The notes under the pieces were generated by a model. It had not been told where the DNA came from and did not search any database. It was given only the letters and a program-made list of their open reading frames with translations. Positions 17,919-26,863 of a stretch of DNA of 64,000 bases are shown in pieces (positions within the stretch are counted from its first letter, which is position 1; each line of letters starts with the position of its first letter). The stretch comes from Rhodoferax sp. Lineage in GTDB: Bacteria > Pseudomonadota > Gammaproteobacteria > Burkholderiales > Burkholderiaceae_C. Where the stretch lies: assembly GCF_028714215.1 (NCBI RefSeq), contig NZ_JAQTMS010000005.1, forward strand, positions 62,001 to 126,000. Direction: 5' to 3'. The position numbers and the translations under genes were made by a program.

Positions 17919-19730
17919 ATGAACAGTGATCTGAGGGTACGACCGTGGAACAGCATCCCCATCAGGCTGGGCCTGGGGGTGCTGCTGATCAGTCTGGCGG
18001 CGTTTGCGCTGACGCTGTCGATCCTGGCCCGGCAGGAAGAGCAGCAGTTCACTGCGGCGCATCTGGCGTCGGCGCACAAAATCGCGGCTGTAACGGTGGC
18101 CGATCTGGCCGATCAAATGATGGCCGGGGGCGGCACGGCGGTCTGGCGTGCGGTCTCCGCCAGAACGGTGCTGCGCGCCCAGCTGACCGGCGCGGCCCCG
18201 ATTCTGGTGCTGAACCAGGACGGCGTCGTCAAGGCCGGCTCCGACAGCGCCCTGGTCGGCACGCGCCTGGCGACCCGGGGCAACGCCGCCTGCCCGGCCT
18301 GCGACAGCGCGCGGGCACAGGACTTTCCGGCGTCGGCGATCGTCAGCACGGCGCAAGGCGCACGCCAGTTGCGCGTCGTCAACCTGATCCCGGTCACGCC
18401 AGCCTGCCAGAGCTGCCACGGTGCCGATGCGCCGCTGCGTGGCTACGTCACGATTGATTTCGACCTGTCCGCTCTCGATAGCAGCATCGCCCAGCGGCGC
18501 CTCAGCGTCCTGCTGGTGAGCCTGCTGGCAGGCCTGGCCATGCTGGCGCTGGTCGCGCTGCTGTTCCGGCGGCTCGTGATGCGGCCGATCCACGCCTTGA
18601 TGGGTTCCCTGCAAGACCTGGCCGGTGGCGACCTGGGTGCGCGCACGCTGGTGCAGGGGCGCAATGAACTGTCGCTGCTGACGCGCGATTTCAACCACAT
18701 GGCGGCTCGCATCGAGGAACAGGTGGCCCGCATCGCGTCGGCCCACACCGAATCGGCACTGCTCTACACGCTGGTGGTGGAGGCTTCCAAAAATCTGGAG
18801 ATGAGCGACTTTGCGACCGGCGTGGCGCGAGTCGTGCTGGACAAGCTGCATGCGAGCTACTCGGCCTTCTTTCTGGAGGCCAGCGACGGCGGCTGGATCT
18901 GCGCCAGCGCCGGGACGCCGCGACAAGAGGTCCTGGCCAGGGGCGAGGACAGCCTGGAGACGGCGCTGCTGTCAGACACGGCGCAAATGCAGCAACTGCT
19001 CGATGGCATCCCGGCGCAATTTGTGGCAACTGCTTGTCGCAGTCAAAAGTTGCAGTTCACGGGAGCCGCCGGCGAGCTGACATTTGCCCTGCCGGTGCTG
19101 GCCGAGACGCGCCTGGTGGGTCTTTTGCTTTGCGTCGGTGTTGCGCAAGCGACCCGCGTCGATGAAGAACTGCTCACCAACCTGGCTGCCCACCTGACCC
19201 TGGCGGCGGTCAATTCGCGCAACTACACGGGGGCCATTACCGATGGGCTGACCCGGCTCAAGAACAAGCGTTATGGCCTGGCCCGACTGGAAGAGGCCGT
19301 GTACGCGGCGCGGCGTTACAAGTCCGGACTGGCGCTGGCGATGTGCGACATCGACCATTTCAAGCGGGTCAATGACAACCACGGCCATCAGGCCGGCGAC
19401 GCCGTCCTGAAGGAAGTGTGCCGGCGCATCGTGGCCTGCATTCGCAAGGCCGATATCGCGGTACGTTACGGCGGCGAAGAATTCCTGCTGATCCTGCCCG
19501 AGGCCGACGCCAATTCACTGTCGGTCATCGGCGAGACGCTGCGCCGGGCGGTGGCTGCTGCGCCGGTCGACCTGGGCGCGGTCGGGGGTTCCCTGCCGAT
19601 CACGCTGAGCGTTGGCATTGCCGCTTTTCACGCCGACAGCGACAGCGCCGACGCGCTGATCGCGCGGGCCGACCGGGCGCTTTACCGGGCCAAGGAAAGT
19701 GGACGCAATCGGGTCGAACTCGATCCCTGA
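17919..19730 (+). CDS. Membrane diguanylate cyclase with periplasmic CxxCH (c-type heme) sensor
   Basis: A 603-residue protein. The first membrane segment is about 15-37 and the second about 193-215. HAMP (216-268) and a GAF-like region (about 280-430) lead to a GGDEF domain with GGEEF at 518-522 and an RxxD inhibition site (Arg509-Asp512) five residues before it. The periplasmic domain of about 150 residues carries a canonical c-type heme attachment motif, Cys163-x-x-Cys166-His167 (CQSCHG), plus a second pair Cys125/Cys128 in CPACD that lacks the His. Periplasmic sensor domains with covalent c heme are known from Geobacter chemoreceptors. By analogy this enzyme should couple redox state or gas binding to cyclic-di-GMP synthesis. 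It lies 18 bases after the HD-GYP gene. Confidence 0.88.
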   Translation: MNSDLRVRPWNSIPIRLGLGVLLISLAAFALTLSILARQEEQQFTAAHLASAHKIAAVTVADLADQMMAGGGTAVWRAVSARTVLRAQLTGAAPILVLNQDGVVKAGSDSALVGTRLATRGNAACPACDSARAQDFPASAIVSTAQGARQLRVVNLIPVTPACQSCHGADAPLRGYVTIDFDLSALDSSIAQRRLSVLLVSLLAGLAMLALVALLFRRLVMRPIHALMGSLQDLAGGDLGARTLVQGRNELSLLTRDFNHMAARIEEQVARIASAHTESALLYTLVVEASKNLEMSDFATGVARVVLDKLHASYSAFFLEASDGGWICASAGTPRQEVLARGEDSLETALLSDTAQMQQLLDGIPAQFVATACRSQKLQFTGAAGELTFALPVLAETRLVGLLLCVGVAQATRVDEELLTNLAAHLTLAAVNSRNYTGAITDGLTRLKNKRYGLARLEEAVYAARRYKSGLALAMCDIDHFKRVNDNHGHQAGDAVLKEVCRRIVACIRKADIAVRYGGEEFLLILPEADANSLSVIGETLRRAVAAAPVDLGAVGGSLPITLSVGIAAFHADSDSADALIARADRALYRAKESGRNRVELDP

Positions 19731-19776
19731 AAAAGAGATCGTGAGGGGGCGGACATGACAGCGACAAGGAGACCTT

Positions 19777-21747
19777 ATGCATACCAATTTCGATGTCAAT
19801 GAGCATGTCGGTCCGGGGACCCGGCGCAACAAGGTGGTGTCGGCCACCGAAGCGGTGCGCCTGATCCATGACGGCGACACGGTGGCCACCGGGGGGTTTG
19901 TCGGCGTCGGCTTCGCCGAAGGAATTGCGGTGGCGCTGGAGGCCCGTTTTTTGGCGACTCAGGCCGAAACCGGCAGCGGCGCCCCGGCGCAACTGACTTT
20001 GGTCTACGCCGCCGGGCAGGGCGATGGCAAAACGCGCGGACTCAATCATTTTGGCCACCAGGGCATGGTGCGGCGCGTGGTGGGCGGCCACTGGGGGCTG
20101 GTGCCGGCACTGCAAAAGCTGGCGGTGGACAACCAGATCGAGGCCTATAACCTGCCGCAAGGTGTCATTTCCCATCTGTTTCGCGACATTGCGGCGGGCA
20201 AGCCCGGCACTCTGACGCATGTCGGCCTGGACACCTTCGTCGATCCGCGCTTTGGCGGTGGCAAGGTCAATGCGCGCACCACGGAAGAGCTGGTGCGCCT
20301 GATGGAGATCGATGGCCGCGAGTATCTGTTTTACAAGGCGTTCCCGATTTCGGTGGGCATCATTCGGGCCACCACGGCGGACCCGGACGGCAACCTCAGC
20401 ATGGAGCGCGAAGCACTCACGCTGGAGGCGCTGGCGATTGCCATGGCGGTGCGCAATTCAGGCGGCATCGTGATCGCGCAGGTGGAGCGCCTGGCGGCGC
20501 GCGGCACCCTGCATCCGCGTCAGGTCCGGGTGCCGGGCGTGCTGGTCGATGCGGTGGTGGTGGCGACCGAGCCGGCGCACCACATGCAAACCTTTGCCGA
20601 ACAGTACAACCCGGCCTATTCGGGCGAAATCCGCGTGCCGGTGGACACGCTGGCGGCGCTGCCGCTGAGCGAGCGCAAAGTGATTGCCCGGCGCGCGGCC
20701 ATGGAGTTGCGCCCCAACTCTGTGGTGAATCTGGGCATTGGCATGCCCGAGGGCGTGGCCGGTGTGGCGGCCGAGGAAAAGATGATCGACTTGATGACCT
20801 TGACGGCGGAGCCCGGTGTGATTGGCGGGATTCCGGCCAGTGGCATGAGCTTCGGCGCCGCCGTCAATACCCAGGCGGTGATCGACCAGCCCAACCAGTT
20901 CGACTTTTATGACGGCGGCGGGCTCGACATTGCCGTGCTGGGCCTGGCACAGGCCGATGCCGAGGGCAATTTGAATGTCAGCAAATTCGGCAGCCGGCTG
21001 GCCGGCGCGGGCGGCTTCATCAACATCAGCCAAAACGCCAAGACGGTTGTGTTTGCCGGAACTTTTACCGCCGACGAACTGGACCTGCAGGTCGAAGGCG
21101 GTCGGCTGCGGGTGGCCCGTGAGGGCCGGACGCGCAAATTCGTCAAGGCGGTGGAGCACCGCACCTTCAGCGGACGCGAAGCCCTCAGACGGGGCCAGCG
21201 CGTGCTGTACGTGACGGAGCGCTGCGTGTTTCGGCTGCAGGGTGACGCCCAGCGCGGCGGTGGCCTGGAGTTGATTGAGATTGCGCCGGGCATTGACCTG
21301 GAGCGCGACCTGCTGGCACACATGGATTTCATGCCGGCGATCAGCCCGCAACTCAAATTGATGGACGCCGCCCTGTTTGCGCCCGAGCCCATGGGTTTGC
21401 GTGAACGCCTGCTGGCGACACCGCTGGCACAGCGCTTTGAACTGGACCGCGAGCATCGTCTGCTGTTCATCAATTTTGAAGGGCTGGCGATCGATTCGCT
21501 GGCCGATATTGTCGAGGTCGAACGCATGGTGGAAGCCCTGCTGACACCGCTGGTGCGAACGCCCGAGGAGCGGGTGGTGGTGGTGGTGAACTATGATAGC
21601 TTCAGCATCCTGCCGGCGTTGGTGGAAGAGTATTCCGCGATGGTGAAACGTCTGACCGAGCGCTTCTACAGCCGGGTCACCCGCTACGGCACCGGCGGGT
21701 TCTTGAAAGCCCGGCTTGATGCTGGCAAGATGGCGTCGGTCGGTTAA
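19777..21747 (+). CDS. Acyl-CoA:acetate/3-ketoacid CoA-transferase, fused alpha-beta (YdiF-like)
   Basis: A 656-residue protein in which the two CoA-transferase halves (alpha about 20-270, beta about 290-500) are on one chain, as in YdiF and SCOT. The beta half contains NLGIGMPEG and the catalytic glutamate region TAEPGVIGG, with Glu345 the expected residue that forms the glutamyl-CoA thioester. A C-terminal extension of about 130 residues is present beyond the usual fold. It moves CoA between short acyl groups such as acetyl-CoA and acetoacetate or propionate; the exact substrates cannot be told. The ATG at 19777 follows AAGGAGA. It is the first metabolic gene after the signalling run and may or may not be in the same transcript. 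Confidence 0.85.
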   Translation: MHTNFDVNEHVGPGTRRNKVVSATEAVRLIHDGDTVATGGFVGVGFAEGIAVALEARFLATQAETGSGAPAQLTLVYAAGQGDGKTRGLNHFGHQGMVRRVVGGHWGLVPALQKLAVDNQIEAYNLPQGVISHLFRDIAAGKPGTLTHVGLDTFVDPRFGGGKVNARTTEELVRLMEIDGREYLFYKAFPISVGIIRATTADPDGNLSMEREALTLEALAIAMAVRNSGGIVIAQVERLAARGTLHPRQVRVPGVLVDAVVVATEPAHHMQTFAEQYNPAYSGEIRVPVDTLAALPLSERKVIARRAAMELRPNSVVNLGIGMPEGVAGVAAEEKMIDLMTLTAEPGVIGGIPASGMSFGAAVNTQAVIDQPNQFDFYDGGGLDIAVLGLAQADAEGNLNVSKFGSRLAGAGGFINISQNAKTVVFAGTFTADELDLQVEGGRLRVAREGRTRKFVKAVEHRTFSGREALRRGQRVLYVTERCVFRLQGDAQRGGGLELIEIAPGIDLERDLLAHMDFMPAISPQLKLMDAALFAPEPMGLRERLLATPLAQRFELDREHRLLFINFEGLAIDSLADIVEVERMVEALLTPLVRTPEERVVVVVNYDSFSILPALVEEYSAMVKRLTERFYSRVTRYGTGGFLKARLDAGKMASVG

Positions 21748-21762
21748 CTGAAAGGCATTCGA

Positions 21763-22089
21763 ATGGTCTTGTTTCACTGGCGGCGCGACGCCTTCATCGG
21801 CTTGCTGGGCGCCGCCCTGTTTTCAGCGCTGGCGGCGCAGGCCAGCTCCCAGTTGGCGGCGGACAAGGGCTGCTACGCTTGCCATGGCGCTTACCGGCGC
21901 GCCGATGCCCCGGCCTTCGACAGCCTGTCCAGGCGGCTGGGTCGGCTCAAGGGAAATCCGGCGGCGGAGAAGGATTTTGTCGAAAAGTACAACCAGGGTG
22001 AGTTCCTTGAACACATCGAGGCGCATGAGCGCATCAGTCGCGAGTCCGCCAGCCTGCTGATTCATTGGCTGGTCGAGGGCGCAAAGTAG
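21763..22089 (+). CDS. Small periplasmic c-type cytochrome lacking an internal Met
   Basis: A 108-residue protein. A signal peptide or anchor spans about residues 8-28, followed by ADKGCYACHG with the heme motif Cys37-x-x-Cys40-His41. The size and layout are those of class I monoheme cytochromes (c551/c5-like). Apart from the initiator there is no methionine, so the usual Met axial ligand is missing. His residues near the C-terminal half (in EHIEAHERIS) could replace it, or the sixth position could be open. It starts 15 bases after the CoA-transferase gene. It would carry electrons or act as a sensor in the periplasm, and it sits near a heme-motif diguanylate cyclase. Confidence 0.78.
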   Translation: MVLFHWRRDAFIGLLGAALFSALAAQASSQLAADKGCYACHGAYRRADAPAFDSLSRRLGRLKGNPAAEKDFVEKYNQGEFLEHIEAHERISRESASLLIHWLVEGAK

Positions 22090-22137
22090 ACCGGGTGGCG
22101 GAGAGTCATGAGAGAATAATCGTCACTCGGGAAAGCT

Positions 22138-24228
22138 TTGTTGAAACATAGAACCAAAATTGTAGGACTGGCGTTGCTTTGCGTGGCGTTCGGCAGTGCC
22201 GCGCTGACGCTGGGCCGTGCTCGCGGTGCGGTGTTGATCGGACAGCCCCTGGACCTTGCGGTGCAGATTCAATTGGATGCAGGGGAGGAGGTTTCGGCCT
22301 CATGTTTCGATGCCGAGGTATTCCATGCCGATGCACGCCAGGATGGCAATCTGGTGCGTGTGCTGGTCGAGGCGGAGCCGCAAAGCCGCAGCGCCAGGGT
22401 CCGGGTTTTGTCTTCGGCGCCGGTCGACGAGCCGGTGGTCACAGTCTATTTGCACAGCGGCTGCGGCCAGCAGACAACGCGGCGCTATGTGCTGCTGGCC
22501 GATTTGGCCAGTGAAGCAGCGCCGTCCCAAGTGCCCACGCTCTCCGCAGCGGCGCTGTCGGCAGCGGCCAAGCCGGATGTGACGCCGCCCCGGGCCGCTT
22601 CCGCCAAGCCAGCGGCGACGGCTTCTGCGGCGCCGCTGGCCGCCACTGTTGCGCCGGTCAAAGCGAAGACGGTGGCGACCCTCAAGGCGGTTGCCGGGCG
22701 CGCCGTTGACGGCAAGCAGCCGGCGGTGAAGGCGGCCCCGAGTTCGGCCCGGCCGGCGCTGTCCGCCAGCAAAGCCAAGGCGAGTCGCCCGGTTGGCCAA
22801 TCGCGCTTGAAACTCGACCCCCTGGAAGTGTTGTCGGACCGCATCGCCAACCTGGATTCCTTCATGAGCTTCGCGCCGTCCGAGGATGCGCTGCTGAACA
22901 TCAAGAAAGTGCAGACACTGGAAGCGGATGTCAAGGCTTTGCGTGCTTCCGCTCTCAAGAGCGAGGCCAGTCTGGCGGACTTCAAGGCCCGGTTGCAGAA
23001 GGCCGAGGCGGATCGTTTCCCGGGCGTTGTCATTTATGCCTTGGCCGGCCTGGTGGTGGCCTGCCTGGCGGCTGTGGCCTGGCTTTGGAATCGCCAGCGC
23101 CGCGCCACGCCGGGGGGTTTCGATTGGTGGAGCGACGCCACCGCGCCGCCGGACTCGCACTTGCCGGTGGATCGCGTCAGCGATTTGGCAGCGCGCAAGC
23201 CCGCGGAGCAAGGGGCTGAAGCCAAGGATTCGCGCGGTGCCGCGTCGTCCTGGTCAGCCAGTCAGCCGGCTTATTCGTCCAAGCCTGATGCGCTGTGGGA
23301 TGAAGCGGGCCGGGCGGCCCCGTCCGGTCTTGCGCCGGCCAGCGCGGCTGCAGGAGAAGACCACAATCAGTCGGCGCCGGAGCACGCCAGCCTGGTGCGC
23401 AGCCTGAACTCGGCGGCGATATCGGAGATACGCCAACAGGCCGAGTTTTTTGTCACGCTCGGCAAAACCGATCAGGCGGCGACACTGCTGAAGAAGCAAA
23501 TCAGTGAAAGTGAAGAGCCCAATCCCTTTGTCTATCTGGATTTGCTCAGCCTGCTGCACTCGCTGGGCCTGAAAACCGAGTTTCAGCAGTATTGCCAGGA
23601 TTTCAATTTGCTGTTCAACGGGACGGTGCCGGAGTTTGCTTTCTTCAAGGATGAAGGCCGCGACCTGGAGTCCTATCCCGATGTCTTGTCCCGCATTGCC
23701 GAACAGTGGCCGACCGTCAAAGTGCTGGAGCTGATGGAGGCTTGCATTTTCCGGGATCCATGGGCCGAGCTGAACCAGCCTTTTGATTTGGCGGCATTAC
23801 GCGACCTGCTGCTGCTGCACGAAATAGCCCGCGGCATTGTGTTGGCGCCAGTATCGCAAGGGGCTGAAGCAGCCCGCGGCAATGCGTCAGGATCAAGTTC
23901 CGCGACCGAAACAAGCGAGTCCCCGTCGGCCGATTTTGACTTTGTGGATTCCGTGTCATCGAGTTTCCCGGCCTTGTCGGAAAGCGCCATGGCCGATTTG
24001 TTTGCCCGGGAAGTGCCGGAGCCTCCCATGCTGGACCTGGACCTGTCCGTCCTGGAACGACAGAGTTCTTCCGAGCCGCCGACCCATAACCCGGATATCG
24101 ACCTGGCCCAGTTGCCGCCCAGTGCGCACGGCACGCAGACCGACGACGCCGGTACCACCGAATGGCCTGAGCCTTTTCCGCTACCTGGGTCGGGCCGCCA
24201 AAAACCGGGACCGGAACCGATCCTTTGA
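22138..24228 (+). CDS. FimV/TspA-like pole-organising protein
   Basis: A 696-residue protein. An N-terminal hydrophobic segment leads into a domain starting VLIGQPLDLAVQIQLDAGE, which is the FimV N-terminal signature (a periplasmic domain after GQPL). A low-complexity Ala/Lys/Pro region (about 125-235), a short coiled coil (about 255-290), a transmembrane helix (about 296-318) and an acidic cytoplasmic part follow. The cytoplasmic part has a helical TPR-like stretch (EFFVTLGKTDQAATLLKKQI) in the middle. FimV proteins of beta- and gammaproteobacteria organise the cell pole and type IV pili and affect second-messenger levels. The start is a TTG at 22138 or the adjacent TTG at 22141, with only a weak ribosome site, so the exact start is uncertain. 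The C-terminus is Ser/Glu-rich. Confidence 0.72.
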   Translation: MLKHRTKIVGLALLCVAFGSAALTLGRARGAVLIGQPLDLAVQIQLDAGEEVSASCFDAEVFHADARQDGNLVRVLVEAEPQSRSARVRVLSSAPVDEPVVTVYLHSGCGQQTTRRYVLLADLASEAAPSQVPTLSAAALSAAAKPDVTPPRAASAKPAATASAAPLAATVAPVKAKTVATLKAVAGRAVDGKQPAVKAAPSSARPALSASKAKASRPVGQSRLKLDPLEVLSDRIANLDSFMSFAPSEDALLNIKKVQTLEADVKALRASALKSEASLADFKARLQKAEADRFPGVVIYALAGLVVACLAAVAWLWNRQRRATPGGFDWWSDATAPPDSHLPVDRVSDLAARKPAEQGAEAKDSRGAASSWSASQPAYSSKPDALWDEAGRAAPSGLAPASAAAGEDHNQSAPEHASLVRSLNSAAISEIRQQAEFFVTLGKTDQAATLLKKQISESEEPNPFVYLDLLSLLHSLGLKTEFQQYCQDFNLLFNGTVPEFAFFKDEGRDLESYPDVLSRIAEQWPTVKVLELMEACIFRDPWAELNQPFDLAALRDLLLLHEIARGIVLAPVSQGAEAARGNASGSSSATETSESPSADFDFVDSVSSSFPALSESAMADLFAREVPEPPMLDLDLSVLERQSSSEPPTHNPDIDLAQLPPSAHGTQTDDAGTTEWPEPFPLPGSGRQKPGPEPIL

Positions 24229-24264
24229 TGCCGTCGGGGCGGCCAGGCTTTCTACAATCGCCGG

Positions 24265-26754
24265 ATGTTCTCTGAATCGACACACGGGCTCGCCCGGAAT
24301 TCCCCGCTGCTGCAAAATCTCAACCCGGAGCAATCCGCCGCGGTCACCCTGCCGGCCGAGCACGCGCTGATTCTGGCCGGCGCCGGCTCCGGCAAGACCC
24401 GGGTCCTGACGACCCGCATTGCCTGGTTGCTGCAGACCGGCCAGGTGTCACCCGGCGGCGTGCTGGCGGTGACTTTCACCAACAAGGCGGCCAAGGAAAT
24501 GCTGACGCGCCTGTCCAGCCTGTTGCCGCTCAATGTACGCGGCATGTGGATCGGCACTTTTCATGGTCTGTGCAACCGCTTCTTGCGCGCCCACTTCAAG
24601 TTGGCGAACCTGCCGCAGAGCTTCCAGATCCTGGACACGCAGGACCAGCTCTCCGCCATCAAGCGCTTGTACAAGCAGTTCAAGCTGGATGAGGAACGTT
24701 ATCCGCCCAAGCAGATGCAGTGGTTTATCGCCGGCTGCAAGGAAGACGGTTTGCGCCCCAACATGGTCGAGGCACGGGATCAGGAAACGCGCAAGAAGAT
24801 CGAGATTTACCAGCTCTATGAAGACCAGTGCCAGCGTGAAGGGGTGGTCGATTTCGGTGAGCTGATGCTGCGCAGCTACGAGGTGCTGCGCGACAACGAT
24901 CCGATTCGTGAACACTACCAGCGGCGCTTTCGCCACATCCTGATCGACGAGTTTCAGGACACCAACAAGCTCCAGTATGCGTGGATCAAGATGCTGGCCG
25001 GCACCGGCGCCGCCAGTTCCATTGACGATGCGTCGGCTTTCAATCCCACCGGCTGTGTATTGGCGGTGGGCGATGACGACCAGAGCATTTACGCTTTTCG
25101 CGGCGCGCGGGTCGGCAACATGGCCGATTTTGTGCGCGAGTTCAAGGTCAAGCACCAGATCAAGCTGGAGGAGAACTACCGCAGCGGCAGCCATATTCTG
25201 GACACCGCCAACGAGCTCATCAGCCACAACAACAAGCGCCTGGGCAAGAACCTGCGCACCGCGCAAGGCCCCGGTGAACCGGTACGGGTGTTCGAGGCCA
25301 ACAGCGACTTTGCCGAGGCCCAGTGGCTGGTGGACGAAATTCGAGAACTCGTGGGGGCCGCCGCGCCGGGCCGCCCCAAGCAAGGCCGCGCCCCCTCGGG
25401 GGGCAGCGAAGCACACGAAGTGGCAAGCGTGGGGGCCGGTTTCTCCCGCAAGGAAATCGCCGTCCTGTACCGCAGCAATGCGCAAAGCCGGGTTTTGGAG
25501 ACCGCCTTGTTCACGGCCGGCGTACCGTACAAGGTGTATGGCGGCTTGCGCTTTTTCGAGCGCGCCGAAATCAAGAATGCACTGGCTTATTTGCGCTTGC
25601 TGGAAAACCCGCGCGACGACACCAGTTTTTTGCGGGTGGTGAATTTTCCGCCGCGCGGCATCGGCCTGCGCAGCCTGGAACTGTTGCAGGACGCGGCGCG
25701 TGCCAGCGGCTGTTCCTTGAGCGACGCCGTCAGTGGTCTGGGTGGTAAAGCGGGCACCAATATTGGTGCTTTTCTGGCCGGCATTGACGTGCTGCGCGAA
25801 CAAACGCAAGGCCAGAACCTGAAAGACATCGTCGAGGCTATGCTGCTCCACAGCGGCTTGGTCGAGCATTACAAGGCCGACCGCGAAGGCGCCGACCGGG
25901 TCGAAAATCTGGAAGAACTGGTCAACGCGGCGGAGAGTTTTGTCTCGCTGGAAAACTTTGGTCAGGATGCCGGCGCGTTGCCGCTCGATGAACAGGGTCG
26001 CGCCCTGACCCAGTCTCCGGCGTCGCAAGGCCTGGACCTGAATCAGGCAGCGGCGCCGGAGCCGGCGCCCGATCTGGAGACCGGCGAAACCCAATCGCCG
26101 CTGGCGGCGTTCCTGTCGCATGCGGCGCTGGAAGCGGGCGACAACCAGGCGCAGGCCGGGCAGGACGCGATCCAGCTCATGACGGTGCATTCCAGCAAGG
26201 GGCTGGAGTTCGATTGCGTCTTCATCACCGGCATGGAAGAAGGCCTGTTCCCGCACGAAAACTCCCTGAGCGACCGCGACGGCCTGGAGGAAGAACGGCG
26301 CCTGATGTACGTGGCCATCACCCGAGCCCGCAAGCGGCTCTACCTGAGCCATTCCCAAACCCGCATGCTGCATGGCCAGACGCGCTACAACCTCAGGAGC
26401 CGGTTCTTTGATGAGTTGCCGGAAGCGGCGCTCAAGTGGATCACGCCCAGGAAGCAGGGATTCGACGCCGGATCGGCTGCCGGTTCAGGCGCTTTTGGTG
26501 CTGGTTACAAGGCCGGCCGAGGCGCCTTCGGCACCGATTATTCGAGGTTTTCCGCCGCCCCCCTGCCGCCGCAAAAAGCGGCTCCCACGCAGGGTCTGCG
26601 CGCCGGCATGAAGGTGTTTCACAACAAGTTCGGCGAGGGCACGGTGCAAACCCTGGAGGGCAGCGGTGACGATGCCCGGGCGCAGATCAGCTTCCCGCGC
26701 CATGGGGTCAAGTGGCTGGCACTGAGTGTGGCCAAATTGACGCCGCTGCCGTGA
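24265..26754 (+). CDS. uvrD: UvrD/Rep/PcrA-family 3'-5' DNA helicase
   Basis: An 829-residue superfamily 1A helicase. Walker A is AGAGSGKT at residues 38-45 and Walker B lies in ILIDEFQDTN. The Q-motif (LNPEQSAAV), AVGDDDQSIYAFRGA, LEENYRS, LMTVHSSKGLEFD and VAITRARKRLYLSH motifs are all present. The C-terminal 50 residues (GMKVFHNKFGEGTVQ) form the Tudor-like domain of UvrD/PcrA that contacts RNA polymerase. It unwinds DNA in mismatch and nucleotide-excision repair. An unusual feature is a 26-residue in-frame insertion (about 364-389) encoded by a GC-rich repeat, just before the conserved IAVLYRSNAQSR motif. The rest of the protein has no disruption, so it is expected to be active. It is 36 bases downstream of the FimV-like gene. 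Confidence 0.9.
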   Translation: MFSESTHGLARNSPLLQNLNPEQSAAVTLPAEHALILAGAGSGKTRVLTTRIAWLLQTGQVSPGGVLAVTFTNKAAKEMLTRLSSLLPLNVRGMWIGTFHGLCNRFLRAHFKLANLPQSFQILDTQDQLSAIKRLYKQFKLDEERYPPKQMQWFIAGCKEDGLRPNMVEARDQETRKKIEIYQLYEDQCQREGVVDFGELMLRSYEVLRDNDPIREHYQRRFRHILIDEFQDTNKLQYAWIKMLAGTGAASSIDDASAFNPTGCVLAVGDDDQSIYAFRGARVGNMADFVREFKVKHQIKLEENYRSGSHILDTANELISHNNKRLGKNLRTAQGPGEPVRVFEANSDFAEAQWLVDEIRELVGAAAPGRPKQGRAPSGGSEAHEVASVGAGFSRKEIAVLYRSNAQSRVLETALFTAGVPYKVYGGLRFFERAEIKNALAYLRLLENPRDDTSFLRVVNFPPRGIGLRSLELLQDAARASGCSLSDAVSGLGGKAGTNIGAFLAGIDVLREQTQGQNLKDIVEAMLLHSGLVEHYKADREGADRVENLEELVNAAESFVSLENFGQDAGALPLDEQGRALTQSPASQGLDLNQAAAPEPAPDLETGETQSPLAAFLSHAALEAGDNQAQAGQDAIQLMTVHSSKGLEFDCVFITGMEEGLFPHENSLSDRDGLEEERRLMYVAITRARKRLYLSHSQTRMLHGQTRYNLRSRFFDELPEAALKWITPRKQGFDAGSAAGSGAFGAGYKAGRGAFGTDYSRFSAAPLPPQKAAPTQGLRAGMKVFHNKFGEGTVQTLEGSGDDARAQISFPRHGVKWLALSVAKLTPLP
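25351..25438 (+). repeat. GC-rich short interspersed repeat inserted in frame in the helicase gene
   Basis: A ten-base direct repeat, GTGGGGGCCG, occurs at 25351-25360 and 25429-25438. The two copies are exactly 78 bases (26 codons) apart. Between them lies a GC-rich segment with a hairpin (GCCCCC-TCG-GGGGGC, 25390-25404) and the stretch GAAGCACACGAAGTGGCAAG. Removing one unit restores a continuous helicase sequence (ELVGAGFSRKEIAVLYRSN). From memory the core resembles a short repeat that is scattered through Comamonadaceae genomes; I could not search for it. Confidence 0.8.
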
Positions 26755-26863
26755 TCCCGTTCGCCTGGGGTCGCCATCAATTGCCGGTCTGCTGCTTGTG
26801 GCGCGCCGTTGGCGTGGTCTGGCGCTGAAAACATGAGGAACTGTGGATTTAACTGGAGTAAAA

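Noticed and set aside
24448-26373. A 641-codon minus-strand open frame inside the helicase gene
   Set aside because: Antisense shadow of a complete SF1 helicase with every motif in order.
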